From positions 33,237,725 to 33,301,724 of the forward strand of contig JAQFVV010000002.1 of NCBI GenBank assembly GCA_028023455.1: a DNA stretch of 64,000 nucleotides, given 5' to 3'. Below, one piece after another: positions 45,288 through 58,054 of the stretch. Origin of the DNA: Epiperipatus broadwayi. Its lineage: Eukaryota > Onychophora > Udeonychophora > Euonychophora > Peripatidae. The position numbers were made by a program, and so were the translations under genes. Each line of letters begins with the position of its first letter. The first letter of the stretch is position 1. Below the pieces are notes generated by a model. The model saw only the letters and a list, made by a program, of their open reading frames with translations, searched no databases and was not told where the DNA came from.

Positions 45288-46705
45288 CACCTTTTATCTC
45301 TACTTAACTATAAAACTATGTCTTAAATTGAAAACACTATGTAATACCTTCTATCCAAGCTCATTAGTTTATATAGCCATATAGGTCTGAACTAAGTTTA
45401 GTACCTCGTCACCACTATCCTATTAGGCAGGATTGGTTTTAAGGCAATAAACATCACATGATCACTATTTTGTATGCTTGCTTATAACTGTTATTAAAAC
45501 AAATGAAACTCTCCATATGTATTGTCACTCAGCACCAGCCAGAGTAATCAATGGATGCCATAAGGTTTGTGCATAAAATCCCCATCTAATACCTACTCAT
45601 CCAAAATCCCCAGACTAGTTTCTGACTTGCGGCCTTTGTCAGTGAGGAGCCTTGGATCTGAGAGCACTGCACCTTGATCTTAGGATCTAATGCAACCATC
45701 CAGCAGCCACCTTTTATCTTTACTTAACTACAAATATATGAGTCTTAAATTGAAAAAAACTATATTTTCTATCCAAACTCATTAGCTTATATAGTCATAT
45801 AGGTCTGAATTCATTTCAGTACTTACACATTTTGGTGTCTTTGGTTCTTTAATAACCATAGCCACCACTATCCACTGTTTTAATAACAGTTATAAGAAAG
45901 CATAAGAAATGGTGATCATGTGATGTTTATTAGCTTAAAATCACTCCTGCCTAATAGGATAGTGGTGGCTATGGTTTTTAAAGAACCAAAGATACCAAAA
46001 TGTATAGGTACTGAACTGAGTTCAGACCTATATGACTATATAAGCTAATGAGCTTGATAGAAAAGTGTTTTCAATTTAAGACTTTTTGTAGTTAAGTAGA
46101 GATAAAAGTCACTGCTGGAGGGTTGCATTAGATCCTAAGATCTAGGTGCAGTGCTCTCAGATTCAAGATTCCTCACTGATGAAGGCCACAAGTCAGAAAC
46201 TAGTCTGGTGATATTGGATGAATAGGCACTAGATGGGGATTTTATGCACAAACCTTCTGGCATCAATTGATTACTCTGGTTTGCACTGAGTGGCAATACG
46301 TATGGAGAGTTTTGCATATTTTAATGTTATAAGCAAGCATAAGAAATGGTGATCATGTGATAGTCCTTGGCTTAAAACCAATGCTGTGTAATAGGATAGT
46401 GATGGCTATGGTTATTAAAGAACCAAAGACACCAAAATGTATAGGTACTGAACCGAGTTAAGACCTATACAAGCTAATGAGCTTGGATAGAAAATATTAG
46501 TGCTTTCAATTTAAGACTCATAGTTTTATAAAAGTAGTGATAAAAGGTGACTGCTGGAGGGTTGCATTAGATCCTAAAATCTAGGTGCAGTGCTCTCAAA
46601 TCCAAGGCACTAGATGGGGATTTTATGCACAAGCCTTCTGGCATCCATTGATTACTCTGACTTGAGCTGAGTGCCAATACATGTGGAGATTTTTGTCTGT
46701 TATAA
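45288..46705. repeat. Family A array: antisense units, flip, two sense units
   Basis: Antisense sequence with one hammerhead (minus, about 45610-45652: CUGACAA, stem, GAAAC, UAGUC) runs to about 45877, where it turns to sense at ACTGTTTTAATAACAG. The first sense unit has an intact core (CUGAUGA 46176-46182, GAAAC, UAGUC ending at 46205). The next unit starts about 436 bp later, and its hammerhead has been deleted between CCAAG and GCACTAGATGG (about 46603). The array ends against a CR1-like LINE at about 46705. Confidence 0.85.
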
Positions 46706-49110
46706 AAAATAAAAATAATAGAAAAGTGGAGAATTAATAAATGTATAAAAGAGAGAAAAAAAGCATGCAGAGAATATAAATGTGCAATTAAAAACAAAGA
46801 AAGCGAAAAAGATGTTAATATTAAATGAGGAAAGTATTTTTTAAAAAAAGGTTGGCTAAAATAGATAATTATATAGAGAGAATGAAATTAAATAGTAAAT
46901 TGTTGGAGAATATAAATAAAAGTGAAAGAGATGAGAGCAAAAAATTTTGGAAATATATTAAAAGGAATGTAGGGGAGAGAGAAATAGTATTACTAGATGA
47001 TGAGGGAATAGAGTCTAACTCTAGAGAAAAATTAGCGACAATCTTAAATAAGTATGTACTGGATATAGAAAAGATGTTAAATGTGAAAAACAGTGATAAC
47101 AAACATAAAAGCTTATAGTAATGGAAATATTAGGTTTACAGAAAATGAATTGTATGAGGCGGAAAGAAATTGAAAAGTGGAAAGTGAAATGTTTAGATAG
47201 ATAGCAGCAGAGATGGTGATGAACTTAGGAAGTAGAGCAAAATCAAATCTATTACCATGTTCTAATAAGATGGCACAGAAGAATTTCCAGAAAGTTGGAA
47301 AAATATAAAGGGAAGGGTCATAAAAAGTTAAAACAATTATAAACCAATAACGGAAAACATCAATGCTATATAAAGTTTTTGCATGTATGGTGGCTGGAAG
47401 GGTCGCAAAATGGATGGAAGAAAATAATAATGGGAGAAATGCAAGGTTGTTTTAAATCGGATAGGCATACAGAAGGTAGTTTATTTGTAGTTACACAACT
47501 TATAGATATGGGTAGACAGTTATATATTGTTTTTATAGTTATAGGGAAAGCATATGATAAATAGAAATAGATTATGGGTAAGTTTAGTAAATTTGGGAAT
47601 GGAGCTTTAGTGGATCCTATTAAGAGATTGTATGAAAATAATTTATGTATCAATTATGAAATATAGAATCAATTAAAGTTAAAAATGGGATGGGTCTAAG
47701 GCAAGGAAGTTATATATCATCTATTTTGTTATTGCCATATTTGAGAGAAATGGAGAGAGCAATCAAAAGAGTAGGAAGAGGGGTAGAGATACCATTAATA
47801 GGTGGCAAGATGTTGCTGATAATATCTTCGTGTGTAGGAAGTAGAGAAGATATGAAAATTATGCTGAAGACATGCACAAGGGAGGGTAAAGAGATTGAAA
47901 ATTTTGTGAATAAAAATCAAAAGTAACGATGATGAATGCTGGAGAAAGAGAAATATTTTTTATTGGGGAATGTTAAATTAAATGTGGTAAATAGGTGTAT
48001 TTATCTGGGAATAATCTTAAGTAATGATGAATGAAAGAAAAAATTGATAAGTGAAGCAAAAAAAAAAGGGGGACTGATAAAGAATTTAAGTTTTCATATA
48101 ATACATATGATGAAGCTAAAATTGTATGGGAGTGCTAGTAGCTGGATTAATTTATGGTAATGAGCATTATGTGTTAGTAAAAGGGTGTTAGATTACTTAA
48201 GAAAAATTACAAAGAGAAGTAGGAAGACATGCATTGGATGCAATGTGCGGATGGCAAAGGGGAAAATTAAAACAGAAATGTGATGGTCAAGTTTTTAAAT
48301 GAGAGATACAAAAAGCAAAATGAAAATGTTCAGTAGATTGCAAATTATGAATAAGAGAATAACCAGAATAGAATTTAATTAGGTTATGAGTAAAGAACAG
48401 GCAAGAAGATGGATGAGAAAGGTAGTATGGTATGCAGATTTATATAAAGATTTTGAAAGTATATTTATACAAAAGGTGGGGATTTTATTAAATTGTTGAG
48501 GGTTATAGTGACAAGGAATGGGATAGAAGAATAGATGTATTAATAAAAAAATAGGGAGTTGGAGAACTAATAGAGTGAATATATATAAAAGTAATTAGAA
48601 TATTAGATGAGAGTCAATTTATGACAATAGCAAGGAAAGTAGTTTACTGTTTAAGGTTCAAACAGGAGTTAGCAACAAGGGAATGTACACATAAATGGAA
48701 AAATATGAGTGATTTAGTCTGCAAATTATGTAAGGAAGGCATAGAAAATATTAGGCATTTGTTAACTGAATGTAAATTCATACAAGCAGAAAGGATGCAA
48801 ATAATGAAGTTGTGGGAGAATAAATTAAACAAAGTGATTATACATAAAGTTGGTTTTTATGCTGGATTTGGGAAAATATAAGTGGAATTTAGATATAAAG
48901 GCCAGAGTTGACAAAGATAATGTTCTGGAAATGAGATAGAGCAGGTTAGAGAAGAATATAGGAAAATGGGATGGAGCAGGTTAGAGAATATGGGAAAACT
49001 TAGGGTGAGGAATGGAAAGATAATGTAACTAACAGGTTTCTCTGGGTATAGTGGCCGAGAGATTCCTGACTTTGATAAAGGAGAGGCCATAGAGCATCAC
49101 ATCACATGAA
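46705..49110 (+). pseudogene. CR1-like LINE, from endonuclease linker to 3' end
   Basis: The longest copy of this family in RT. Pieces in order: linker before RT (46825-47118, KKFWKYIKRNVGEREIVLLD); finger and motif A region (47379-47564, QGCFKSDRHTEGSLF and FIVIGKAYDK, catalytic D replaced by V); motif B region (47690-47926, GLRQGSYISSILL); and the C-terminal zinc motif CKLCKEGIENIRHLLTECK (48621-48881). It ends GAGGCC..AGCATCACATCACATG. Stops and frameshifts between pieces make it inactive. It gives the reference layout that reveals the insertion at 16181. Confidence 0.8.
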
Positions 49111-49560
49111 AGTTTTTTACTTTTAAAAAATTAAGATAAAAGTGAGTAAGTTAAAAGATTAAAATATTTATAGTGTTCAGATATTAAAAAAAGATAAATA
49201 TAAAATATTAATAAAACAATAAATAAGAAAATAAATATGTATGATTTGAAAATTAAAAAGAATATTTATAAATGAATTAAAGTTCAACTTAGAATTATAT
49301 GAAAATAAAATTATTTTATTGATCTGGAGCTAATAAAACTAAAGCTTAAGGTAATTAGATTGTTAAAAATAATAAAATGAATATATTTAAATTAATATTT
49401 GTTCATGAATATGTATATATAAAGTCAGGAATACACATGTATAATTTTATATTGCATATTTCATTTGATATTAATTGGATTATTTTATTTGGATATTTAT
49501 TTCAGTTTTATTACATTTTGTTTCTTTTTATTAATTTTATTGTTCATGGGATTATTTATG
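49111..49560. other. Very A+T-rich stretch
   Basis: Open frames here consist of F, I, Y and L codons and are explained by composition. Confidence 0.5.
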
Positions 49561-49580
49561 TAGTTATGTATTTTATTTTG

Positions 49581-49960
49581 TTCATAAGACTGCAGGACAG
49601 TTGAAACATAAGATTGTATTTGCATAAAATATTTTTTGCTAAAGTGTTCATGAGAATGGATAAATTGCATTTGTATAATGATTGTAATAATTTAGAAGTT
49701 ATGAATTCAATTTATATTATAAAATGTTTAGATTGTTTAAAGATAATAAAGAAATGTCATATGTTGGAACTACAAAGAATAAATTGGAAACAAGATTAAA
49801 ACAGCATTTAAATGATAAAAATTCCGCAGTTTATGGTCACAGGAGTAAATTTAAACAAAGATTTTAAAATAGAACTTTTAGAATGTATTAGATTGTATTA
49901 TGAAATAATTATAAAAGAAGGAATTTATATTAATAAAATAAAGCCTATAATGAATAGGTC
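49581..49960 (+). pseudogene. Second Penelope-like relic, GIY-YIG part
   Basis: Encodes SIYIIKCLDC, then after a frameshift SYVGTTKNKLETRLKQHLND and AVYGHRSKFKQ, and after another LLECIRLYYEIIIKEGIYIN. This is the GIY-YIG endonuclease end of a PLE, a different lineage from 31837-33000. Upstream lies the family H hammerhead-like remnant (GACTGCAGGACAGTTGAAAC, 49588-49607). An A run (about 49970-49985) follows. Confidence 0.7.
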
Positions 49961-49989
49961 ATTAATTTAAAAAAAAAAAAAAAAAGGAT

Positions 49990-50740
49990 AATAGTTTGAT
50001 TCAATTAAATATTTATAGGGGATTATATTAAGAAAGGAATTTAAGAAATGATTGTAATGAAACATTAAAATTGTTTGTTAGAAGAGATATATTATATTAA
50101 TTAATATGGCATATTTGTATTTATTGTTTTCTATGTATTTTTTAGTTGTTCTTTGATAAAGACTATAAAGTAATATAGTTGAGATGTTGGAGTATATTAT
50201 TGTACGTTATAAAAGTTCGTATTATAATAAATCAAGATTTATAAGGTAGTTTGGTGTATATATATGTACTGTAACTTATAAAATTATTTTTTTACAAATA
50301 AAATAAAGGTAGTAGTGTATGTAAGTATACAGAAACATTCTACATTTTATATATGCTTGTGTACATATATATATATAGTTATTTACATATTAAATGCATT
50401 ACTTTAGGTTATTCTCATAAAATGATTGATTGATCTGACCTCTAATCCCAATATTCAATAACTTATGCAATAAGATGCAGCTTTTCTCTTATTGCATATA
50501 ATTATCAGTGACTAGAGGACAGAACAATTATTTATAAAAATATGTGCTTCAGAGTGATTTTAAGCATTAAATGTTTAACATTGTAATTGTACATCTTTAT
50601 GTAATATATATATAAATTAAATAGTTTCAAGATATTTTGCTGAAGATATATTATATATATGTGTGTTTTTACAAGATAATAATTAACCACTATGTTGTTA
50701 CATACATACAAAAAAATGTTATTTATATATATTTTATTAA
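49990..50740. other. A+T-rich stretch, no gene seen
   Basis: Homopolymer-rich spacer; chance frames only. Confidence 0.5.
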
Positions 50741-50744
50741 TAGA

Positions 50745-50815
50745 GATTTGAACTCGGACTTTCAAGCTGCTTTCAGTCATTCACTCCATCTTATATAACC
50801 AATACATATGAAAAT
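50745..50815 (-). mobile_element. Family F SINE-like fragment
   Basis: On the minus strand, GGTTATATAAGATGGAG, GCAGCTTGAAAGTCC and GAGTTCAAATCTC match the tRNA-like arm of 17705-17965. No hammerhead core retained. Confidence 0.6.
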
Positions 50816-50984
50816 AAACTAGGGGTCACTACACTTGTATTCAAATATTTTAATAATACTGTATATCTATTTAGATCTTTGAAGATTGTTGAATAATTAA
50901 AACATTGATCACATCAATTTGAACACTGCAAAAATTTAGACTTTTTAAAAGGGACTAGTTTTTTTAATATTCAAAGTTATACAT

Positions 50985-51290
50985 TAAAGATCAGCCTGTC
51001 AAGCTATTGTGCATGCGCTTTTTAGGAGTGTTAATAATAAACGAATACTTTGACTTCCATCACAAGAGTCTTAGGAAAAAATAAAATGAATCCACTTATT
51101 CTATCCAACCCAAATGCTTATATATGGGCAGTCTTAAGTACTGGAAGTGAAAGCGTGAGGATAGACCACTCATTTTAAATTACTGTTTACGATGTCTGAA
51201 TGAATGACATTGACAAAATTATCTAGAATTTACTAAACGTCATGTCTTTAATGTATTATAATTTATAAACATGCGCTATATAAAATAAAT
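50985..51290 (+). mobile_element. LTR-like 300-bp repeat, second copy
   Basis: Matches the insertion at 16181-16490 along its length (GATCAGCCTGTCAAGCTAT, GAAAGCGTGAGGATAGA, AATTTACTAAACGTCAT). No internal retroelement domain adjoins it. Confidence 0.5.
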
Positions 51291-51486
51291 GCTTATTCAA
51301 AGTTATCATAACATTAAATGAAACATTTGTTCAAAGGTTACTCTTTCATTTTAACTTGAATCTTAATTTACAAAAAAATTTCCTGCATAAATATTCCTTT
51401 AATATGAACCAAAAGTGAAAAACCATTAACTTATATGAAGGAAAATCATGCAAAGATTTTACCATTAACAGTATTATCGTTTTTTT

Positions 51487-52164
51487 GTTTGATGAAATTA
51501 AGGAAAGTATTGCTGTGTTCACCCACAAGAATCTAATATTTTGGATTCAATTTCTATTCTTTTTTATCATACAGTTCTCATTAAATTTCTTGTATTATGT
51601 TAGATGCTATTGTTAGAAAAAAAATTTCACACCTTAACTTATGATGGAATATGCCAACATTGAATTCCGTTTTAAATTAGGCTAAACTGCTACTAAAATG
51701 TTTGAAATGATTGACATGTATTGCTGTAAAGCCACGAGTCATAAAAACGTTCTCAAGTGATTTACAAGATTTTGTGACGACCAGAAAGGCATGAAACAGT
51801 CATATTCCTGATCTAAACATGACAAGTTTGATGAAATTAAGGAAAGTATTGCTGTGTTCACCCACAAGAATCTAATATTTTGGATTCAATTTCTATTCTT
51901 TTTTATCATACAGTTCTCATTAAATTTCTTGTATTATGTTAGATGCTATTGTTAGAAAAAAAATTTCACACCTTAACTTATGATGGAATATGCCAACATT
52001 GAATTCCGTTTTAAATTAGGCTAAACTGCTACTAAAATGTTTGAAATGATTGACATGTATTGCTGTAAAGCCACGAGTCATAAAAACGTTCTCAAGTGAT
52101 TTACAAGATTTTGTGACGACCAGAAAGGCATGAAACAGTCATATTCCTGATCTAAACATGACAA
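51487..52164. repeat. 339-bp exact tandem duplication of family D sequence
   Basis: Two adjacent units (51487-51825 and 51826-52164) appear identical over their whole length; I saw no mismatch. The unit starts GTTTGATGAAATTAAGG and includes the family D block AAACTGCTACTAAAATG. Either a very recent duplication or an assembly artefact. Confidence 0.9.
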
Positions 52165-52204
52165 TACTTCAAAAAATTTTGTAACGAATAGGCAAATTAT
52201 GTCT

Positions 52205-52445
52205 CTACATTAATTTTGTAATTAATCATTCATTAGACTAGAGATTATCCATTTAATGAATATTTCTGTAGCATATTTTTCTCTACACCACTCTCACGCA
52301 AGGCAGTGACTCGTTTCTAACTGTTTTCAATACCTTGTAAAGTCATGTAATAATAAACATATGACCAAAGACGTGGAAAAGATCATTATTCCCGAGATGC
52401 ACATTTCATGCTGAACCAGCACTCAACAGTTGGCACAGGTCGCAA
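52205..52445 (-). ncRNA. Family E repeat with nearly complete hammerhead
   Basis: On the minus strand CCAA (complement of 52430-52433) precedes CUGUUGA (52429-52423; A6 changed to U). Then come stem II GUGCUG/CAGCAU with a GUU loop, GAAA (52407-52404), a UG(U)GCA stem III and AUC cleavage before 52395. Compared with 17861-17867 and 58230-58236, the family consensus is fully canonical with G10.1-C11.1. The rest of the repeat (52210-52350) is the AATAATATTTCTGT / CACTCTCACGCAAGG block. Confidence 0.6.
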
Positions 52446-52569
52446 TCTCTTATACGCATCTTTATCACTGTTCCGTATATATATAGATGGGAAATTATTA
52501 CAGATAAATTGATGTTACTACCCTCAGAACTTTGTCACAACAACTTGATGGAAGTATATTAATTATTTT

Positions 52570-52838
52570 TATTAGTTATTCATTAGACTAGAGATTATCC
52601 ATTTAATGAATAATATTTCTGTAGTGTATTTTTTACTATACAATTCTCATACAAGGTAGGAACTCATTTCTATCTGCTTATATCTTTAGTTATGTTTATT
52701 ATTACATCCCTTCACAAGGTGTTAAAAGCAGATAGAAATCAGTCACTATCTTGCATGATAGTGTAGTGAAAAATACACTACAGAAATATTATGCATTAAA
52801 TGGATAATCTCTAGTCTAATAAATAACTAATAAAAATA
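52570..52838. repeat. Family E foldback hairpin
   Basis: Arms 52575-52690 and 52724-52836 are inverted copies (AGACTAGAGATTATCC, CTGTAGTGTATTTTT, TTTCTATCTGCTT and their complements). Diverged by several percent. Same sequence family as 33225-33432 and 52205-52350. Confidence 0.7.
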
Positions 52839-52934
52839 ATTTAATATATTTCCATCAAGTGGTTTATGTCAAAGTTGTGAGGGCAGTAAGTTTGACGCTT
52901 AGCAATTAAACTGTAATAATTCTCCATCTATATA

Positions 52935-53165
52935 TATTGAACAATGGTAAAGATATATGTAAGAGAATACTATTTGAGCCAACTCATGAGTGCTGGTTCA
53001 GCATCAAATGTGCTTGCTGTGGATCATCTTTGCCACATATCATTGCTAATGTTTATTATTACACCTCTTCACAAGGTATTGAAAGTGGATAGAAACAAGT
53101 CCCTATCTTATGTGAGAGAGGTATAGTAATGAATACACTATAGAAATATTATTCATTATATGTCC
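52935..53165 (+). repeat. Family E repeat, plus-strand copy
   Basis: Holds CCAACUCAUGAGUGCUGG then UUCAGCAUCAAAUGUGC, the family E/F hammerhead with two core changes (CUCAUGA, CAAA), followed by the CCTCTTCACAAGG block and the ATTATTCATTATATG end. Inactive as a ribozyme. Confidence 0.6.
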
Positions 53166-53252
53166 CTACATATTATGTACATTAAATGATAGATGGCGCT
53201 ATAGGCATCTTGGAAAAAAACCAGTCACCTTTTCACTGGATACACCATGTAT

Positions 53253-53436
53253 CAAACAAGGCAAAACTCTCCATACAGTAGTGCCAACCAGAGTAATCAA
53301 TGAATGCCTTCTGGCTGGCATCCATTGATTACTCTGGTTGGCACAGGGTGGCACTACCATATGGAGAGTTTTGCCTTGTTTGACAACAATTATGTGCTAG
53401 TATAAAAGATGGTGATCATGTGATGTTTATGGGTTT
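53253..53436 (+). mobile_element. Family A hairpin insertion with 13-bp TSD
   Basis: Exact 13-bp duplication ATACACCATGTAT at 53240-53252 and 53437-53449. 184 bp: AAACAAGGCAAAACTCTCC arm, short loop, complementary arm through GTTTTGCCTTGTTT, then ACAACAATTATGTGCTAG and the tail GTGATCATGTGATGTTTA. Arms are near-perfect, implying a young copy. Confidence 0.92.
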
Positions 53437-53449
53437 ATACACCATGTAT

Positions 53450-54305
53450 GTTAGTTCTTATGTCAAACTATTAGCAGACTTTATCTGCTAAGAAGCACAT
53501 TTATAAAGTATGTCATACAATGGAATTCTATTTAGTTTTTTTAAAAAAAAATGTTGTAGACAATTATAATAATCTACAAATTATACAAATATTATTGTCA
53601 AATAATATTTGAAAATATTGAAAGTTAAAGCAGTAAATAAAAGAGATAGATGTCACTATGTATGCAATATAGATCATAATTGTAAAATAATTCAAGCACA
53701 ATGAAAAGGGCAAAAATTAATAATTGCTGAAAAAAACTTTTATGTATATGATTATTATATATATAATTGTTGTTATATAAAGATATTTTACACTATATTG
53801 TTTCATATGATTTATTTAATTATAGAAAATATTTCTGGAAAAATTCTTTTAGCATTTTATTAAAACAAAGTTGTAAAAAAAAAAAAACATTTTGGTTGTG
53901 TCAGTAATGACAGATACATGCAAAAACATTAATGATTGCCCATAGGCATGGAATCTAGGAATTGCTGCCCAAGATATTATTCTCTTGAACTATGAAATTA
54001 CATGAATAAAATTTTAGTCTATAAATGACATTCAGTATCAAACACGTTATCTCATCTAAGTATATATTTCTTCAATATATTTTATCCCCCTCCCCACAAT
54101 CTATTATAACAGACAGCAAACAAACGCGGAGAGCTACAAAAATAAAAAAACTTTTGATTGCAGCATATGATAATGTGATTCAAAATTAGAAAATAAATTA
54201 ATGCATAAACAGATGGCAATTTGCAGAACCAGTCTGAGAAAAAGCAGGGCCTGATTCAATTAGATATTTAAACAAATTATCTTATTTGCAGATATACATA
54301 TATTT
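53450..54305. other. A+T-rich stretch, no gene seen
   Basis: Chance frames only; an A run near 53876. Confidence 0.5.
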
Positions 54306-54308
54306 CAT

Positions 54309-54396
54309 GTCATAGCATCGGCCGGGACGCGAACCCACAACCGTCTGCAACCAACTACTTACTTGCAAGGCGACTGTGATGACCTCTCGGTTAACA
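54309..54396 (-). mobile_element. tRNA-derived SINE head, copy 2
   Basis: Near-identical to 28726-28811: minus-strand TAACCGAGAGG A-box region and GTGGGTTCGCGTCCCGGC B box. Flanking sequences differ, consistent with dispersed retroposition. Confidence 0.75.
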
Positions 54397-54399
54397 ACA

Positions 54400-55215
54400 C
54401 TTATACATATACTGTTTTACAATAATAATAAATCAAATTCAAGAACGATTTTCTTCGTTAGAATTTTTATTTATTTTGAATAAAAATTTGCTAAAAAGAA
54501 AAAAAAAGAAAAAAATATTTTTTGGCAATACATGTATTTTATTTTGCTTACTCAAATACTGAGTCAATAAAATTGCTTATATTGGTACTTAAAGCATATA
54601 CATAATTCTTTATTAAATACAACTTTATTGAATCAATATTTGAGAAAATACATACATTTAAAGTAAAAAATTATATTTTAGTTTCTTATATGCTTTATTG
54701 CAAAACCATTAATAATAGTCATAATTTAATTTTTTTAATGAATTCTGATTCAATAGCTAAAATTGCTAATGAAGATAATCGTGCTGATTTCATATCAACA
54801 TGACCAGAACATTGTGAAACATTTCGGCAGGTAACTGAAATACTGTGCCACCACACAAACACTGCTTCTATTATTTCACGTAATCATTATTGTAAGCCGA
54901 TAACTTAGTTTTGGGGAATATATATATAATTATATTTAATATAAAATGTTTTATTTTTTGATTTATGCAAAGGACAGAGATCATGCAGACCCAGGGCCTT
55001 GTGCCACTGCATAAACCTTAGGCACACAGTGGAAATTTCAGGGGGAAGGGGAGATGGAAGAACGTCTAAATAATGAATGCAAATCAAGATCACACACAAA
55101 AATAGATTGAAATGTTACCAAGAGTTGGGCTTAAATGTATACCCTCTCCCCCATTTATATTTATTGTTGCCAACTGACATAATATATAAATATGGAAGAA
55201 AAAAAATCTAGAGAT
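54400..55215. other. Spacer without recognised gene
   Basis: A G+C-richer piece at 54960-55060 (CAGACCCAGGGCC, CTTAGGCACACAGTGG) is probably part of another repeat, but I see no second copy here. Confidence 0.4.
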
Positions 55216-55224
55216 GATATAAAT

Positions 55225-55485
55225 TAGTCTAAACTCTCCATACAGTAGCGCCACTCAGTGCAAGCCAGAGAATTCAATGGATGCAAGGTTTGGGCATAAA
55301 ATCTCTATCTAATGCCTACTCATCCAATATCCCCAGACTAGTTTCTAGCTTGTGGCTTTCGCCAATGAGGAGCGATGGATATGAGTGGTGCTACTGTATG
55401 GAGAGTTTAGTTTCTGTGTAAACAGCTTGTGTAAGCATAAAGAATGGTGATCATGTGATGTGTAGTGGTTAAATTACAAAGTATT
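55225..55485. mobile_element. Family A copy, antisense then sense tail
   Basis: Antisense arm and body with a minus-strand hammerhead relic (about 55331-55375: GUC, GAAAC and an AGC/GCU stem kept, CUGAUGA altered to UUGGCGA). It then flips into the sense arm (GTGCTACTGTATGGAGAG) and the tail (GGTGATCATGTGATG). TAAATTA occurs at both edges, a weak candidate target duplication. Confidence 0.75.
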
Positions 55486-55944
55486 TGTACTGTACACTAC
55501 AAAAGAGAATAAGGTAATTATAAAAGGTTGCAGCTCAATTAAAATGTTCAACTGGTCACATACTGGACGAAAACATAATAATTACTTCTTTACGGGATTC
55601 AGATCATTGAATTATCTAATCAGCGTACAATTGCTTTAAGAACTGTATTTTAATCAAGGGAAGATGTTATAAAGTGTGGTGATAACTTCTAAAGCATGAT
55701 GATATCATGGATGACAATGTTCCATATAGTTAGTAATATATCAGTTTATCTTGATTGATAAATTCCTAAAAAGAATAAAGGCATCAGGGTGGGCCTTGAG
55801 CATTCCATCATCAGATTTTCAATAGGATGGACAGCTGAAGAGTAGGAGGGTGGAGTGGATTGAAGTCTGTCCATTAAAATATGAAGATTGACTATCTTAA
55901 TATATATCTGATAACTTATTGTATATATTGGTGATTATTTATCT

Positions 55945-56045
55945 TTTAGACATATATGTGGTCAAGTGTATCAGTGGTATGAGATAGTGTGGAGAGTTGA
56001 GGGTCATGTGAAAGTCTGAGCTCAAAACCCCCTATATATTATATT
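55945..56045 (+). mobile_element. Family F SINE-like copy
   Basis: ACATATATGTGGTCAAG, GAGAGTTGAGGGTCATG and GAAAGTCTGAGCTC match 58290-58385. No hammerhead visible upstream. Immediately left, 55795-55865 is repeated at 58060-58135 (CATTCCATCATCAG, TTTTCAATAGGATGGA). Confidence 0.6.
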
Positions 56046-56065
56046 GTTTGTACAGGTATATATTG

Positions 56066-58050
56066 TAAATTTCTTTTTTTTTAAATTTATTAAACATAAT
56101 AAATTAAAATTCATTTAAAATTTTCTTTAAAATTAAAATTAAATTAAATATCATCTTAAACTCTTATATATAATTAAATCCACAATAATAAAATTATTAA
56201 AATAAAACTTTATTAAAAAAATATTTTAAAACTAAATTTTAAAATTTGGAGATGAAATTATATCTTTAAATTTATCTTTAAATATATTTTTGATTTGGAA
56301 AACAGGTTAATTAATCAAAATAAATGATTTTAATTAGTTAAATTAAACCACCTTCCATTTAAATTAAAAACACTCAGATAAAAAACAATAAAACTGTTAC
56401 AAATAAGAAGAATCCTATGAATCACAAAAACCATCGCATCGTATAATAAATTCAATCCTTCACATTAATATAAAAAAATTTGAAATTATTAATCAGTGAC
56501 TGAAATTGATTATTACATGTGACTATATTAATCGGAGTGGAGGAATTACAAGTCAATTCTTTCACTGTTAAAGAAGGAAAATAACTATCGTTTCCTAAAT
56601 TGAGGACCAACTAAATTAAAAACCTCCGAATGAATAAATAAACAACAAATGATAAATTTTTGAATTCTCATGGTACAGATAATTACGTTTTAAAATCGTA
56701 AGAACTTATATATTCACTTGAAACAATAAGAACTCTAAATTTTAAAACTTTTTATTAAATGATGCTATAGAATCCTATCTGACCAAACTAAATTCTTTAT
56801 TAATAATGTTATTTGATGTATTTTTTTCTTATTTATTTTGTAAAATCATTTCCATTTATTTATTTTTGTTCTTTAATTTTATTATGATTTTTTTTCCTTA
56901 AATTAATTATATAAATTTAAACTTAATTAATGTGTATAGATTTTAAAGTATATTAAGAATTTAGTATTTATTTTGTTAGATTGGTCAATGATTATATATT
57001 GATTAGTTAGTAGCTATGAATCCACTGCAGATTTATATACCCTTCCGTTTGCCTATGGAAGGATATAATCGATAGTTCCTTTCTATGAGTTTTTGTTTTT
57101 TTCTTCTCAGATAATTAAATTCCTATCTCATAACAATTTCTTCTTTTAACCTTTTTCTCCTATTTTATTACATTGAATACATGATTATCAGATGAATTGA
57201 TCAGTTTGACTACAATTTTACTAAGATTAAATAGGATAGAATATTTTAATTTCAATCAAATCTATGTATATTCATACTCACCCTAAATAAAAATCATTAA
57301 ATTTAAGTTGTTTATAATGATTGTTTATTTAACTATGTTTTGTTTTCATATTTGATCAAAATATAGACATTCGATAAAATGATACCTTACGTGAGTATCT
57401 AAAAATTATTTATTCGATTCTTTAAGTTATTGTGACAATGCAATATCTTATGTGAATACTATTTTACGTATAAATTTCCCTCCAAATTTCAGTAATCAAT
57501 GATTTTATATTTATTTTATGTTTACTTTGAAATGTTTTTAATTAATCTATAACGATCTATACATCATATTAAAACAACTTTTATAATCCCATCTGTCGAA
57601 CTTAATTAAAATTAAACTTATAATATAATAGAAATTAAAATTAATTAAAATCTAATAATTAAAAATAATTTAAAATAAATTAACACTAAAAAATTTTAAT
57701 CTTATATATATTCTAAATAAATGTTTTATGTTAATTCTCATGCTTATTTTATTCCTTTTTTTATATATATCTTAGATTATCTTATTAAATCTCTCTATTC
57801 CACTACTAGTACATCAACAATCAATATTTAAAAAAAAAATTTTTTTTTTTTACTCAATCTCCACTTTAAAATTTATCTGTTCACTAGACTAGTTCGAAGT
57901 CTCTCATGTAAATATGTATATAGCCTGCATGTTAGATATTAAATAGTAGCTTCAATATCTGCCCAGCCCTTATATATGTAATTAAATGATTATATCCTGT
58001 ACATGAGGGGTCAAGGTGACTTATGGTCAACCTGGGTGTGATGAGATTGT
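56066..58050. other. Extremely A+T-rich stretch
   Basis: Runs of A/T with TTAAAATT-like motifs throughout. A small perfect hairpin TATACCCTTCC / GGAAGGATATA lies at 57037-57068. No coding sequence or element signature. Confidence 0.5.
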
Positions 58051-58054
58051 CGGC

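Noticed and set aside
43225-46705. CRISPR-like or simple satellite array
   Set aside because: Units are long, inverted relative to each other and shared with dispersed insertions bearing target duplications, so they are a mobile family.
55795-55865. Hammerhead candidate (CTGATGATGGAATGCTC on the minus strand), also at 58060-58135
   Set aside because: No GAAA element follows the putative stem II and no stem I partner exists; it is a shared repeat block only.
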